Of a DNA stretch of 64,000 bases, positions 42,008 to 50,726 are shown piece by piece. A program made the translations under genes and the position numbers. Origin of the DNA: Micromonospora mirobrigensis (GTDB taxonomy: Bacteria > Actinomycetota > Actinomycetes > Mycobacteriales > Micromonosporaceae); assembly GCF_900091555.1 (NCBI RefSeq), contig NZ_FMCX01000005.1:62001-126000 (forward strand), given 5' to 3'. The notes beneath the pieces were generated by a model. The model was not told where the DNA came from, made no database searches, and saw nothing but the letters and a program-made list of their open reading frames with translations. How positions within the stretch are numbered: the stretch's first letter is position 1; every line of letters starts with the position of its first letter.

Positions 42008-42805
42008 ATGATCGTTCTCCTGCCCGTGCACCAGCCCGGCGAGGGGCTGCCCACGCTGGTCGCCGAACTCCGGGCCGCCGCGCCGGACCTCACGATGGTG
42101 GTGGTCGACGACGGCAGCAGCGGTCGGGGGCCCGCCGAGGCGCTGCGGGCGGCCCGCGAACTCGGCTGCACCGTGCTGCGCCACCGGCGGAACCTGGGCA
42201 AGGGGGTCGCCCTGCGGACCGGCTTCCGCTACGTCCTCCGTACCTGGCCCGGGCAGGACGTGGTCTGCGCCGACGCCGACGGGCAGCACCGCACCGAGGA
42301 CATCGTGCGGGTGGCCCGGCGGGTCCGCGAGACCGGCCGGATGGTGCTCGGCGTACGCCGGTTCACCGGCCGGGTGCCGCTGCGCAGCCGGGTCGGCAAC
42401 GAGGTGACCCGGCTGCTGTTCCGCGCGGTCACCGGCTGCCCGGTGCGGGACACCCAGACCGGCCTGCGGGGTCACCCGGCGGCCCAGCTGGACTGGCTGC
42501 TGACGGTGCCCGGTGACCGGTTCGACTACGAGATGGCGGTGCTGCTGGCGGCGACCCGGACCGGTGACCGGATCGAGCAGACCCCGGTCGCCACCCGGTA
42601 CGTGGCGAACAACGCCTCGTCGCACTTCGGCTCGGTGGTCGACTCGGCCCGGGTCTACCGTCCGCTGCTGCTGTTCGCGATCTCCGCACGCTCGAGCAGC
42701 GGCCCCACGGCCGACGAGGCCTGCCCGGTCGAGGCATGCCCGGTCGCCGACGCCACCGCACCTGAGCGGGTGCGTCCCGCCGACTCACCGGTCGGCAGCC
42801 GGTAG
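42008..42805 (+). CDS. family 2 glycosyltransferase (polyprenyl-phosphate sugar transferase-like)
   Basis: 265 residues: MIVLLPVHQPGEGLP, VVVDDGSSGRGP (nucleotide site), LRHRRNLGKGVALRTGFRY, CADADGQH (DxD metal site) and RDTQTGLRG, the signature of dolichyl-phosphate mannosyltransferase-like GT2 enzymes. No C-terminal membrane helices except LLLFAI. AGAGGAAACC precedes the ATG. A GGGTAT lies upstream but without a GTTT partner. Confidence 0.9.
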   Translation: MIVLLPVHQPGEGLPTLVAELRAAAPDLTMVVVDDGSSGRGPAEALRAARELGCTVLRHRRNLGKGVALRTGFRYVLRTWPGQDVVCADADGQHRTEDIVRVARRVRETGRMVLGVRRFTGRVPLRSRVGNEVTRLLFRAVTGCPVRDTQTGLRGHPAAQLDWLLTVPGDRFDYEMAVLLAATRTGDRIEQTPVATRYVANNASSHFGSVVDSARVYRPLLLFAISARSSSGPTADEACPVEACPVADATAPERVRPADSPVGSR

Positions 42806-42957
42806 CGGACGGCCGGCCCCGGGGAGGGGCCCGGAGTCACCCATTCGGTCGGACTCGTGCGCGGTGCGTCACATTCCGGTGATCCGGGCTCCGCCGGGTG
42901 GTCAGATCTGGTACCGCTCCCTGGGGCCTTCCCGCAGCCCACTGGTACGGTCGGCAG

Positions 42958-43176
42958 GTGATCGTCGAGGAACACTGGTGGAACGGGGACGCGACCGCGC
43001 GTGGTCGCCGCGACGTGTACATCCGCACCGATGGTCAGCGCTGGGAGGTGCAGGCGCAGATCGGTGGTGAGCACGGCCGGTCGGAGGTGCTGGAGTGCTC
43101 CAGCCGCAGCTCCGCCGCGATCCTGGCGGACGCGTGGCGGGGTGGCGGCAAGGGCTGGCGGGAGCTGCGGCACTGA
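42958..43176 (+). CDS. small conserved actinobacterial protein
   Basis: 72 residues from GTG at 42958: IVEEHWWNGDATARGRRDVYIRTDGQRWEVQAQIGG..., rich in Trp and Arg, ending in WRGGGKGWREL. No catalytic motif. Small proteins of this kind are common orphans in Micromonosporaceae; the function is unknown. Confidence 0.7.
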   Translation: MIVEEHWWNGDATARGRRDVYIRTDGQRWEVQAQIGGEHGRSEVLECSSRSSAAILADAWRGGGKGWRELRH

Positions 43177-43237
43177 CCGATCCGCCGGCGGCCGCAGGCC
43201 CGCCGTACCCTGCGCCGGGGCTTCTGGAGGGCGGGCG

Positions 43238-44347
43238 ATGAGGCAGCGTGACCGGCCGGCCCGGGCGTGGCCCGCGGCGGCGCTGGCCGCGCTGGCCCTG
43301 CTCCTGGCCCCCGACGTGGCGGCGGCGGCGCCGGCGGGGCCCGGTGCTCCGCTCTGTGAGGTACGCGACCGTCGGCTCAACGAGTTGTCCGGGCTGGGCG
43401 TGGTCGGCGACGGGTTCGTCGCGGTCGACGACGGCTCGGACGACGAGTCGCACCGGCGGATCTTCTTCCTGGACGCCGACTGCTCGGTGACCCGGGCGGT
43501 GCGCTACCCCACGCCGCCACGGGACACCGAGGACCTGGCCGTCGGCCCCGACGGCACCGTCTGGGTGGCCGACATCGGCGACAACGACCGGGACCGGCAG
43601 ACCGTCGGGGTGTGGCGGCTGCGCCCCGGTGCGAGCCGGCCGGTGCTGTACCGGATGGCCTATCCGGACCGGGCGCACGACGCCGAGGCGATGCTGATGA
43701 CCGGCGACGGCCGGCCGTTGGTCGTCACCAAGTCCACCGGCACCCTGTACGCGCCGGCCACGCCGCTGCGGGCCGGCGGCATCACCCCGCTGGTGAAGCT
43801 CGGGGAGGTGCGGTTGCCCTCGACGACCACGCGCAACCCGTTCTCGTTCGTCGGACGGACCCTGATCACCGGCGCCGCCACCGCCCCGGACGGGAAGCGG
43901 GTGGTCCTGCGCACGTACGCCGACGCCTTCGAGTTCGACGTGCCCGACGGCGACGTGGTCCGGGCGTTGACCACCGGTACGCCGCGTGGCACGCCGTTGC
44001 CCGACGAGCCGCAGGGCGAGTCGGTCGCCTACGGCCGCGACGGCCGCTCGCTGCTCACCGTCTCGGAGAGCGCCGGTGAGCCGGCCGGTGACCTCCCGGT
44101 GATCCGCCGGTACGCGTTGTCGACGTCCGGCGGGGTCACCACCCCCACCGGCTCCGCGGCCACCACCGGCTCCGCGGCCACCACCGGCTCCGCCGAGGCC
44201 ACCGCCGCCACCGTGGCGGCGGCGGACGGCTCACGCGCCCGGGAGCGGGGTTCCGTGGGCTTCGGCGTCGCGGCCGCGCTCGGGCTCGGCGTCTTCGCGC
44301 TTGGGCTGGCCGGCGTGCTGCGCGCCCGCCGCTCCGCCCCCCGCTGA
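43238..44347 (+). CDS. secreted, membrane-anchored beta-propeller-like protein
   Basis: 369 residues. Signal peptide (ARAWPAAALAALALLLAPDVAAAAP), then a domain with propeller-like blades (ELSGLGVVGDGFVAVDDGSDD, TEDLAVGPDGTVWVADIGDND, VAYGRDGRSLLTVSES). A Ser/Thr/Gly/Ala spacer with tandem GSAATT repeats (around residues 305-320) and a C-terminal TM (VGFGVAAALGLGVFALGLAGVL) followed by RARRS complete it. This looks like a cell-surface protein with its propeller outside. Ligand unknown. CTGGAGG precedes the ATG. Confidence 0.85.
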   Translation: MRQRDRPARAWPAAALAALALLLAPDVAAAAPAGPGAPLCEVRDRRLNELSGLGVVGDGFVAVDDGSDDESHRRIFFLDADCSVTRAVRYPTPPRDTEDLAVGPDGTVWVADIGDNDRDRQTVGVWRLRPGASRPVLYRMAYPDRAHDAEAMLMTGDGRPLVVTKSTGTLYAPATPLRAGGITPLVKLGEVRLPSTTTRNPFSFVGRTLITGAATAPDGKRVVLRTYADAFEFDVPDGDVVRALTTGTPRGTPLPDEPQGESVAYGRDGRSLLTVSESAGEPAGDLPVIRRYALSTSGGVTTPTGSAATTGSAATTGSAEATAATVAAADGSRARERGSVGFGVAAALGLGVFALGLAGVLRARRSAPR

Positions 44348-44408
44348 CCAGCACCTGACCGGCGCCCGCCACTCACCGGCCGGGCCGCCCGGCCGGCGGG
44401 GCCGGCGG

Positions 44409-44993
44409 TCAGCCGGCGGCGCCCGCGTCCGGCTCGGCGGCCCGCCGGCCGGTGCGGGTCGCGTACGCCCGGCGCATCTTCACCCAGTTGCCGCAGCCCG
44501 CCATCGAGCACCAGCGACGGGCCTGGTTGCGGGAGGCGTCGTAGTACGCCCAGCGGCAGGTGTCCCGGTCGCAGACCTTGAGCCGGTTCCAGGCGCCGGT
44601 CGCGTCGCAGCGGCGGACGGCGTCGACCAGCCGGGCGAGCGCGTGGTCGAGCGGCGCGTCGCGGGCGGCGGCGAGGTGGTGGGCGTCGGCGGTGAAGGCG
44701 AGCCGGACGGGCACCTCGGCCAGGGCCCGGTTGAGGCGGTCGAGCACGGCCGGATCGGTGGCGTGGCCGGCGTGGGCGAGCAGCACCGCGCGCAACCCCT
44801 CCCGGATCGCCAGCGCCAGCGCCAGGTCGGCTGCCGCCAGCCGGGTGCCCGCCGGCAGGAGTTCCCGCCGCGCGAGCCAGTCGCCCAGCCGGTCCGGCGT
44901 GGTCAGGGACTCGTCGTCGACCTGCGGTTCGTAGCTGTTGACGAAGTCGCGTACCAGCCGCGCCTCGGGTGGGACGGCCTCTTCCTCGTTCAT
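44409..44993 (-). CDS. CGNR zinc-finger transcriptional regulator
   Basis: 194 residues. The N-terminal ABATE-like helical ligand domain is followed by the C-terminal CGNR zinc finger: CDRDTC ... WCSMAGCGNWVKMRRAYATR (CX4C and CX3CGN). This is an actinobacterial stress-type regulator family. GGAGGGGCG precedes the ATG. It is divergent from the LacI gene, with a shared 118-bp promoter region. Confidence 0.94.
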   Translation of the reverse strand: MNEEEAVPPEARLVRDFVNSYEPQVDDESLTTPDRLGDWLARRELLPAGTRLAAADLALALAIREGLRAVLLAHAGHATDPAVLDRLNRALAEVPVRLAFTADAHHLAAARDAPLDHALARLVDAVRRCDATGAWNRLKVCDRDTCRWAYYDASRNQARRWCSMAGCGNWVKMRRAYATRTGRRAAEPDAGAAG

Positions 44994-45026
44994 CGACGCC
45001 CCTCCGTTCCACACCAGCGTAATGCC

Positions 45027-45056
45027 TTGACAGGTGTGACTGCCCTCTGCGAGGGT
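45027..45056 (+). promoter_or_regulatory. candidate promoter of the LacI-family gene
   Basis: TTGACA (45027-45032) followed after 18 nt by GAGGGT (45051-45056). The -35 is perfect and the -10 poor. Part of the region also matches ACACC...GGTGT dyad halves around the -35. Confidence 0.35.
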
Positions 45057-45111
45057 CCGGAGTACACCACCTAAAGAGCTTTGCCGGTGTGAGAAGGCGG
45101 GGGAGCCGGTC

Positions 45112-46077
45112 ATGCCCACCACGCTCAAGGACGTCGCGCGGCTCGCCGAGGTCTCGATCAAGACCGTGTCCAACGTCGTCAACGACTACCCGCATGTCAG
45201 CGACGCCGTTCGCAGCCGGGTCCGGGCCGCGCTCGCCGAACTCGACTACCGGCCCAACCCGACCGCCCGTCAGCTGCGTACCGGCCGCACCGGGATGCTG
45301 GCCCTCGTGCTCTCCGGCGGCGGGCCCGCCTGCCCCGACGGGCTCGCCGGTGAGGTGGCCGCGGCGGCGGCGGAGCGGGGCTATCGGGTCGTCGTCGAGG
45401 AGGCCGACGCGCTCGCCCGGGAGCTGCGCCCGGCCCCGGTCGACGGGGTCCTGCTCGGCGCGGACGGCCGGCCACCCGGGCCGGCCGGGACGCCCGTGGT
45501 GCTGCTCGGCGGGACCGGCGACGGGCGGCGCGACCTGGTCGCGGTGGACCATGCCCGGGCGGCCGAGGACGCCACCGCGCACCTGCTGCGCGCCGGCTGC
45601 CGGCGGGTCGCCGCGATCGGGCTGGAGCTCGACGGCCCCGGCGGGACCACGCCTCCGTACGTCCTCGGCTACCGGCGGGCCCTCGACCGGGCCGGGCTGG
45701 CGCCACCCGCCGGCCCTCCGCATCCCACCGGCCGGCACCGGCGGGCCGAGGGCTACCGCGCCGCGCGGGCGCTCCTCGCCGACGCGGCACGCCCCGACGG
45801 GGTGGTCTGCGCCTCGGACCCGCTGGCCATCGGCGCGATGCGCGCGGCGTTCGACCTCGGCCTGCGGGTGCCGGAGGACGTCGCGGTGATCGGCATGGGC
45901 GACAGCGAGGAGGGCCGCTTCTACCGGCCGGCGCTGAGCAGCGTCTCCGTCGACACCGCCCGCCTGGCCCGGGAGGCCGTGGCGCGGATCGTGGCCCGGA
46001 TCGCCCGGCCGGGCGCCCCTGCGGCGCGGATCACCGTGGCGCACTCCGTTCGAGTCCGGGCGAGCACGGGGGGCTGA
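45112..46077 (+). CDS. LacI-family transcriptional regulator
   Basis: 321 residues. The N-terminal LacI helix-turn-helix (TLKDVARLAEVSIKTVSNVVNDYPHVSDAVRSRVRAALAELDYRPN) and hinge RQLRTGRTG precede a periplasmic-binding-protein-like effector domain (PDGVVCASDPLAIGAMRAAFDLGLRVPEDVAVIGMGDSEEGRFYRPALSSV). The domain is somewhat short. Effector unknown. It converges on the MFS gene with a 47-nt tail overlap. It is not adjacent to the GH6 gene, so it is unlikely to be CebR itself. Confidence 0.92.
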   Translation: MPTTLKDVARLAEVSIKTVSNVVNDYPHVSDAVRSRVRAALAELDYRPNPTARQLRTGRTGMLALVLSGGGPACPDGLAGEVAAAAAERGYRVVVEEADALARELRPAPVDGVLLGADGRPPGPAGTPVVLLGGTGDGRRDLVAVDHARAAEDATAHLLRAGCRRVAAIGLELDGPGGTTPPYVLGYRRALDRAGLAPPAGPPHPTGRHRRAEGYRAARALLADAARPDGVVCASDPLAIGAMRAAFDLGLRVPEDVAVIGMGDSEEGRFYRPALSSVSVDTARLAREAVARIVARIARPGAPAARITVAHSVRVRASTGG

Positions 46078-47293
46078 CCGGCGGGGTCCGGGTACCGGCC
46101 GTCCGCAGGCACCGGCGGATGACGGACGGCAGCGCCAGCCCCGCGGTCGTGAAGATCGCGGCCAGCCCGAGCCAGCCCGGTACGCCCCCGCCCAGCACCA
46201 GGGCGGTGAGCAGCGGTGGCGCCACCAGATTGCCGATCTGCCGCCCGGTCTGGTGGGCGCCCTGGTACTGCCCCTGGGCCCAGGGCGGCGGCAGGTCGAA
46301 GATCACCGCGAAGGTCGCGCTGGCCAGCCAGAGCTCGCCGAGCACGTGCACCGTCGCGCCGGTGAGCACCAGCGCGACGACCAGCCCGTCCGGGCGGTGC
46401 GCGGTCAGCCCGAACAGCACGCACGACGCGGCCACCACGAGGGCGCCCCGCCGGGCGACCGGGATCGCGTCGGTGGCCGTGCGGGTGCCCCGGGAGGCCC
46501 GGACCTGAAGCGTCACGCAGCCGACGGTGTTGATCAGCAGCGCGGCCGACACCAGCGTCACCGGGGCGGTGGTGAAGGTGACCAGCCACAGCGGCAGGGC
46601 CAGGCTGAGCAGGGCGTTGTAGAGCGCCGCCACCAGCCCGTCCAGCGCGGCGAAGGCGAGGAACGGCCGGTCCCGCAGGGCCACCATGGCCGGTCCGCCC
46701 GCCGGCGCGGCGACCGGGTCGACGTCGGGGAGCCGGCGGACGATGCCGGCCGCCAGCAGGTAGGTGGCCGCGTTGCCGAACAGCACCGCGAGGTAGCCGG
46801 CCCGGGTGTCCAGGGCCAGCGGGAGGCTGCCAACCAGCGCGCCGAGTGCCACACCGGCGTTGTTGGCCGAGCGGACGAAGGCCCGGGTGCGGACCCGGTC
46901 CGGCGGTGGCACGGCGCCGGCGATCAGCGCGCCGTTGGCCGCCTTCACCGTTCCGTCGCCGACGGCGAGCAGGCAGGCGAGCGGAACGAAGGACCACAGC
47001 CCGTCGACCCGGGTCAGCCCGGCGAAGCAGGCGGCGGAGAGAAGCAGGGCCAGGATCTGGACCTGTTTCGGGCCCCGCCGGTCGGCGAGGTGGCCCATCG
47101 GGGTGGTGAGCACGACCCCGGCGAGGGCCGCGCTGCTCAGCCCGATGGCGACCTGGGCGGCGCTCAGCCCGACCGACCGGGTGAGGAAGAGCGTGCCGGT
47201 GGCCAGGTAGGCGCCGTTGCCGAAGGTGTTGACCAGCGTCGCCGCCATCAGGATCCGCGGCGTGCCGGGTGGGGGGAGCAGCGAGCGGATCAC
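46031..47293 (-). CDS. MFS transporter
   Basis: 420 residues, twelve membrane segments, MFS fold with the motif A-like loop MGHLADRRGPKQ between TM2 and TM3. It is an exporter type (MdtG/YajR-like), substrate unknown. The GTG start at 47293 has no spaced Shine-Dalgarno but coincides with the predicted transcription start of the promoter at 47301-47329, so a leaderless mRNA is likely. The alternative is ATG at residue 16. Confidence 0.9.
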   Translation of the reverse strand: MIRSLLPPPGTPRILMAATLVNTFGNGAYLATGTLFLTRSVGLSAAQVAIGLSSAALAGVVLTTPMGHLADRRGPKQVQILALLLSAACFAGLTRVDGLWSFVPLACLLAVGDGTVKAANGALIAGAVPPPDRVRTRAFVRSANNAGVALGALVGSLPLALDTRAGYLAVLFGNAATYLLAAGIVRRLPDVDPVAAPAGGPAMVALRDRPFLAFAALDGLVAALYNALLSLALPLWLVTFTTAPVTLVSAALLINTVGCVTLQVRASRGTRTATDAIPVARRGALVVAASCVLFGLTAHRPDGLVVALVLTGATVHVLGELWLASATFAVIFDLPPPWAQGQYQGAHQTGRQIGNLVAPPLLTALVLGGGVPGWLGLAAIFTTAGLALPSVIRRCLRTAGTRTPPVSPPCSPGLERSAPR

Positions 47294-47300
47294 CTCCCCG

Positions 47301-47329
47301 ATTTAACAGTACGTACGTACGGTATGCAA
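47301..47329 (-). promoter_or_regulatory. MFS promoter with operator in the spacer
   Basis: Minus strand: TTGCAT (47329-47324), 17 nt, TTAAAT (47306-47301). The spacer contains the perfect 12-bp palindrome GTACGTACGTAC (47309-47320), a TetR/MarR-type operator in the classic repressing position. The predicted +1 falls at the GTG start. Confidence 0.65.
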
Positions 47330-47439
47330 TAGTCGCCGAGTTCCTCGCGACGCGCGAAATTCCGCCGGGGGAGGCAACCGGCGCCCGGGGTCCCGCGTGA
47401 CTAGGGGTACGACAGGCCCGGGAGGGTCGGAGGGGGCAG

Positions 47440-47940
47440 ATGTTGTCACGCGAGGACAGCTTCGACGGTTTCTACCGGGCGAGCCGACAACGGCTCTACG
47501 ACTGCGTGTACGCACTCACCGGCAACGCGGCCGAGGCGCAGGACGCGGTGCACGAGGCGTACGCCCGGGCCTGGCAGCGCTGGTCGACCGTCGGCGAGTA
47601 CGCCGACCCGGAGGCCTGGGTGCGTACGGTCGCCCGCCGGGTGGCGGTGAGCCGCTGGCGCCGGGCCCGTTCGGCGTGGACCGCCCACCGCCGGCACGGC
47701 CCGCCACCGGACGTTCCCGGCCCCAACCCGGACGCCGTGGTGCTGACCGAGGCGCTGGCCCGGCTGCCGATCGCCCAGCGCACCGCGGTGGTGCTCCACC
47801 ACCTGGTCGGCCTGCCGGTGGCCGAGGTGGCCCGGGAGACCGGCGTGCCCGAGGGCACCGTCAAGGCCCGCCTGTCCCGGGGACGGCGGGCGCTGGCCGA
47901 CCTGATCGAGGAGACCCCTGCGGAGGCGCACCATGTCTGA
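47440..47940 (+). CDS. SigE-family ECF sigma factor
   Basis: 166 residues with sigma2 (FDGFYRASRQRLYDCVYALTGNAAEAQDAVHEAYARAWQRW) and sigma4 (LPIAQRTAVVLHHLVGLPVAEVARETGVPEGTVKARLSRGRRALAD). GAGGGGGCAG precedes the ATG. Its end overlaps the next gene by 8 nt, the usual coupling to a membrane partner. Confidence 0.92.
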   Translation: MLSREDSFDGFYRASRQRLYDCVYALTGNAAEAQDAVHEAYARAWQRWSTVGEYADPEAWVRTVARRVAVSRWRRARSAWTAHRRHGPPPDVPGPNPDAVVLTEALARLPIAQRTAVVLHHLVGLPVAEVARETGVPEGTVKARLSRGRRALADLIEETPAEAHHV

Positions 47941-48874
47941 CGGATTCGAGCGCGGCTTCGAGTCGCTGCGCGGACAGCAGCCACCCGCGCCGTTCGCCAA
48001 CCCCTCGGCGGTACGCCGCCGTGGCCGGCAACGCGCCCGGCACCAGGCGCTCGCCGCCGGCCTGGCCGTGGTCGCCGTGGTCGGGGTCGGCTTCGGCTGG
48101 GCCGCGAACGTCCGACCGGTCGGCAACCCGGTGACCCCCGCCCCGGCGGCCACCTCGACGACCGCGGCGCCGCTGACCGCCCCACCCACCGACCCGCCCA
48201 GCCTCGCCCCGACCGTCTCCGGTGCGCCGGAGCCGAAGCCGAGCCGGCCGTTCGTCCCCTCACCCGAGCCGGACGCCGGCCCGCCGCACCGGGCCGGGCT
48301 GTTGCTCCGCCCGAACGACCTCGGCCCCGGTGACTGGATCGAGCGCGCGCCGCAGGAGCCGTTCGAGGGCGACACCTGGCGGTGGGCGGACCTCTGCCCG
48401 GCGTACCGCAGCGCGGACTATCCGTCGCTGAGGCACCAGGCCGACGTGGACCTCACCGGGTACGCCGCCGGAAGGAGCTACGTCTACGAACACCTGCACC
48501 GGTACGCCGACGGCTGGGGGAAGCGCGCGTACGCCGACGTCATGGCCGCGCTCACCCGGTGCGGCGCCACGGCCGCCCCGAAGACACCGCCGCGACCGCC
48601 GTCGGTCGAGCCCGGGGGAGTTGCGCCGACCACCTACACGATCCTCGAGAGCGGTCCGCTGGGGAACCAGGCCGGCGGGGGAGAGGCCATCCTGGTCCGC
48701 GAGGAACAGTGGGGCTACGACGGCGACGTGCCGGCCAAGGAGCCGTTCGTGACGCTGACCGCCGTGGTCCGGGTCGGCGACCTGGTCGCGACGCTGATGT
48801 TCTCGCCGGACCGCGACCAGAAGTACGTCAACAGGGTGGTCAGGACGACGGCGACCCGGCTGACGGCGGGCTAG
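47933..48874 (+). CDS. membrane-anchored partner of the ECF sigma factor
   Basis: 313 residues: N-terminal cytoplasmic part of about 37 residues (MSDGFERGFESLRGQQPPAPFANPSAVRRRGRQR), TM at 38-57 (ALAAGLAVVAVVGVGFGWAA), a Pro/Thr-rich linker and an extracellular domain (GLLLRPNDLGPGDWIERAP ... YVYEHLHRYADGWGKRAYADVMAALTRCG ... FVTLTAVVRVGDLVATLMFS). The extracellular part resembles sensor-like PknH/lipoprotein domains. It overlaps the sigma gene by 8 nt, so a regulatory role is inferred. Confidence 0.85.
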   Translation: MSDGFERGFESLRGQQPPAPFANPSAVRRRGRQRARHQALAAGLAVVAVVGVGFGWAANVRPVGNPVTPAPAATSTTAAPLTAPPTDPPSLAPTVSGAPEPKPSRPFVPSPEPDAGPPHRAGLLLRPNDLGPGDWIERAPQEPFEGDTWRWADLCPAYRSADYPSLRHQADVDLTGYAAGRSYVYEHLHRYADGWGKRAYADVMAALTRCGATAAPKTPPRPPSVEPGGVAPTTYTILESGPLGNQAGGGEAILVREEQWGYDGDVPAKEPFVTLTAVVRVGDLVATLMFSPDRDQKYVNRVVRTTATRLTAG

Positions 48875-48878
48875 CGGA

Positions 48879-49523
48879 TCACGAGCCGAGGTAGCGCAGG
48901 ATCGCCAGGACGCGGCGGCTGTAGCCGGTGGCGTGGGACAGGTCGAGCTTGTCGAAAATGATGTTGACGTGCTTCTCGACCGCACTCTGTGAGACATGCA
49001 GCCGCTCGGCGACGGCGGCGTTGGTGTGTCCCTGGGCCATGTGGTGCAGCACGTCGCGTTCCCGCGGGGTGAGGCGGCTGAGCGGGTCGGTGTGGCGGGT
49101 CGAGGAGATGAGCTGCCGGACGACCTCGGGGTCGAGCGCGGTGGAGCCGGCGGCGACTCGGTCCAGCGCGTCGAGGAAGTCCTCGACCTGGGCCACCCGG
49201 TCCTTCAGTACGTAGCCGACGCCTTCGGACCGGTCGGCGAGGAGCTGGGCGGCGTACCGCTTCTCGACGTACTGGGACAGGACGAGTACGGCGGTGTCGG
49301 GCCACCGGCGGCGGATCTCCAGTGCGGCCCGCAGCCCGTCGTCGGTGTTGGTGGGCGGCATCCGCACGTCGGTGACCACGGCGTCGGGGTGATGCCGCTC
49401 GACGGCGGTGACGAGGCGGTCGGCGTCCGCGACGGCGGCGACCACCTCGTGTCCCTCGTCGGCCAGCAGGCGGACCAGTCCTTCGCGGAGCAGGGTCGAG
49501 TCTTCGGCGAGGACTATCCGCAC
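48879..49523 (-). CDS. NarL/FixJ-family response regulator
   Basis: 214 residues. Receiver domain (RIVLAEDSTLLREGLVRLL, phospho-acceptor Asp in DAVVTDVRMPP, Lys in YVLKDRV) and LuxR-type helix-turn-helix (LTPRERDVLHHMAQGHTNAAVAERLHVSQSAVEKHVNIIFDKLDL). The GTG start overlaps the end of the sensor kinase gene by 10 nt. Confidence 0.95.
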   Translation of the reverse strand: MRIVLAEDSTLLREGLVRLLADEGHEVVAAVADADRLVTAVERHHPDAVVTDVRMPPTNTDDGLRAALEIRRRWPDTAVLVLSQYVEKRYAAQLLADRSEGVGYVLKDRVAQVEDFLDALDRVAAGSTALDPEVVRQLISSTRHTDPLSRLTPRERDVLHHMAQGHTNAAVAERLHVSQSAVEKHVNIIFDKLDLSHATGYSRRVLAILRYLGS

Positions 49524-50689
49524 GGCAGTTCCGCCCGGACAGTCGTGGGGCCACCGGGTGGGCTGTCCAGGTCGAACCGGCCGTCCAGCGCCACTACCCG
49601 ACGGGCGATGCCCTGCAGGCCGCTGCCCTGCGGGTCGGCGCCGCCGGTGCCGTCGTCGCCCACCCGCATCTCGATTCTTCCGTCCCGCGCCTCGATCGCG
49701 ACGGTGATCAGGGTAGCCGAGGCGTGCTTCGTGGCGTTGGTGATCGCCTCGCACGCGACGAAGTACAGGACGGTCTCGACCGGACGAGCCGGCCGGACCG
49801 GGACCTCGTAGCTGATCCGCACCGGTGTCGTGGACCGTTGCGCGACCATGCCCAGCACCTCGTCCAGTGTGGTGTGGTCGAGTGCGGCCGGGTAGACCCG
49901 CCAGGCCACCTCTCGCAACTCGTCGACGGCCCGTTGGGTGACCTCGTGTGCCTGGGTGAGAAGTTCGCGGGCCTGGTCGGGGTCGCGGGTGCGGCGGGCT
50001 CGACCGACCAGCATGCCGAGGGCGACCAGGTGCTGTTGCAACCCGTCGTGGAGGTCGCGTTCGATGCGTTGGCGTTCGGCGTCGACGGCGGCGATGACGC
50101 CGGCCCGGCTGACGGCCAGCTCGCTGATCCGCCGTTGCAGCGCGTCCCGGGTGCTCGTCTCCAGCAGGCTCCGGGCCAGGGCCCGGTCGAGTGTGGCGAC
50201 GCCGGCCATCGCTTGCAGGTTCACGATCAGCAGCACCGTCCCGATGAGCAGCTGCAGCAGAAGTCCGGTCACGGTCATGGTGCCGGCGACGAACGATCGC
50301 ACCACGATCACGGCGAGTACGGCGCCGACCAGGAGCAGGCCGGTGGTGAGCATCGCGAGCGTCGCCGGCACGACCCGTGCGGCGAGATAGCCGAAGACCC
50401 GCGGCCCGCTCGCCCGGATCGGGGGTGGGGCCGGTTCGTCGGACGTGACGGCCAGGCGTCGCCGCTCCCAGTCGGCGATCCGCCGCGCGTATCGAACGAT
50501 GCGAGCGCCGAGGCGGCGACGAACCAGCGGCGCCGGCGACACCGCGACCACGGCGACCGCCGCGACGAGCAGGAACAGCACCTCGGCCACGGCGGTGGGG
50601 ACACCGAGCGCCACGCCCGCGACGGACCGGCTCCAGCGGGCGACGCCGACGGCCCGTGACCACCGGCCGTCCGTCGTCAGCTCCGCCAT
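49514..50689 (-). CDS. sensor histidine kinase (HisKA_3, NarX/DesK-like)
   Basis: 391 residues. N-terminal membrane segments (VAEVLFLLVAAVAVVAVSPAPLV, then two helices LAMLTTGLLLVGAVLAVIVVR and GLLLQLLIGTVLLIVNLQ) are followed by the HisKA_3 dimerisation site with the phospho-acceptor His (ERDLHDGLQQHLVALG) and a HATPase (NATKHA N-box, GDDGTGG). It pairs with the downstream NarL-type regulator. The signal is unknown. Confidence 0.94.
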   Translation of the reverse strand: MAELTTDGRWSRAVGVARWSRSVAGVALGVPTAVAEVLFLLVAAVAVVAVSPAPLVRRRLGARIVRYARRIADWERRRLAVTSDEPAPPPIRASGPRVFGYLAARVVPATLAMLTTGLLLVGAVLAVIVVRSFVAGTMTVTGLLLQLLIGTVLLIVNLQAMAGVATLDRALARSLLETSTRDALQRRISELAVSRAGVIAAVDAERQRIERDLHDGLQQHLVALGMLVGRARRTRDPDQARELLTQAHEVTQRAVDELREVAWRVYPAALDHTTLDEVLGMVAQRSTTPVRISYEVPVRPARPVETVLYFVACEAITNATKHASATLITVAIEARDGRIEMRVGDDGTGGADPQGSGLQGIARRVVALDGRFDLDSPPGGPTTVRAELPCG

Positions 50690-50726
50690 CGACGCTCCCT
50701 CCACGGCTCCTCGTCCCGACCCGCCG

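Noticed and set aside
45112..46077. The LacI-family gene as CebR
   Set aside because: It is not next to sugar-uptake genes or the cellulase, and it lies beside an MFS exporter; the effector domain is also short.
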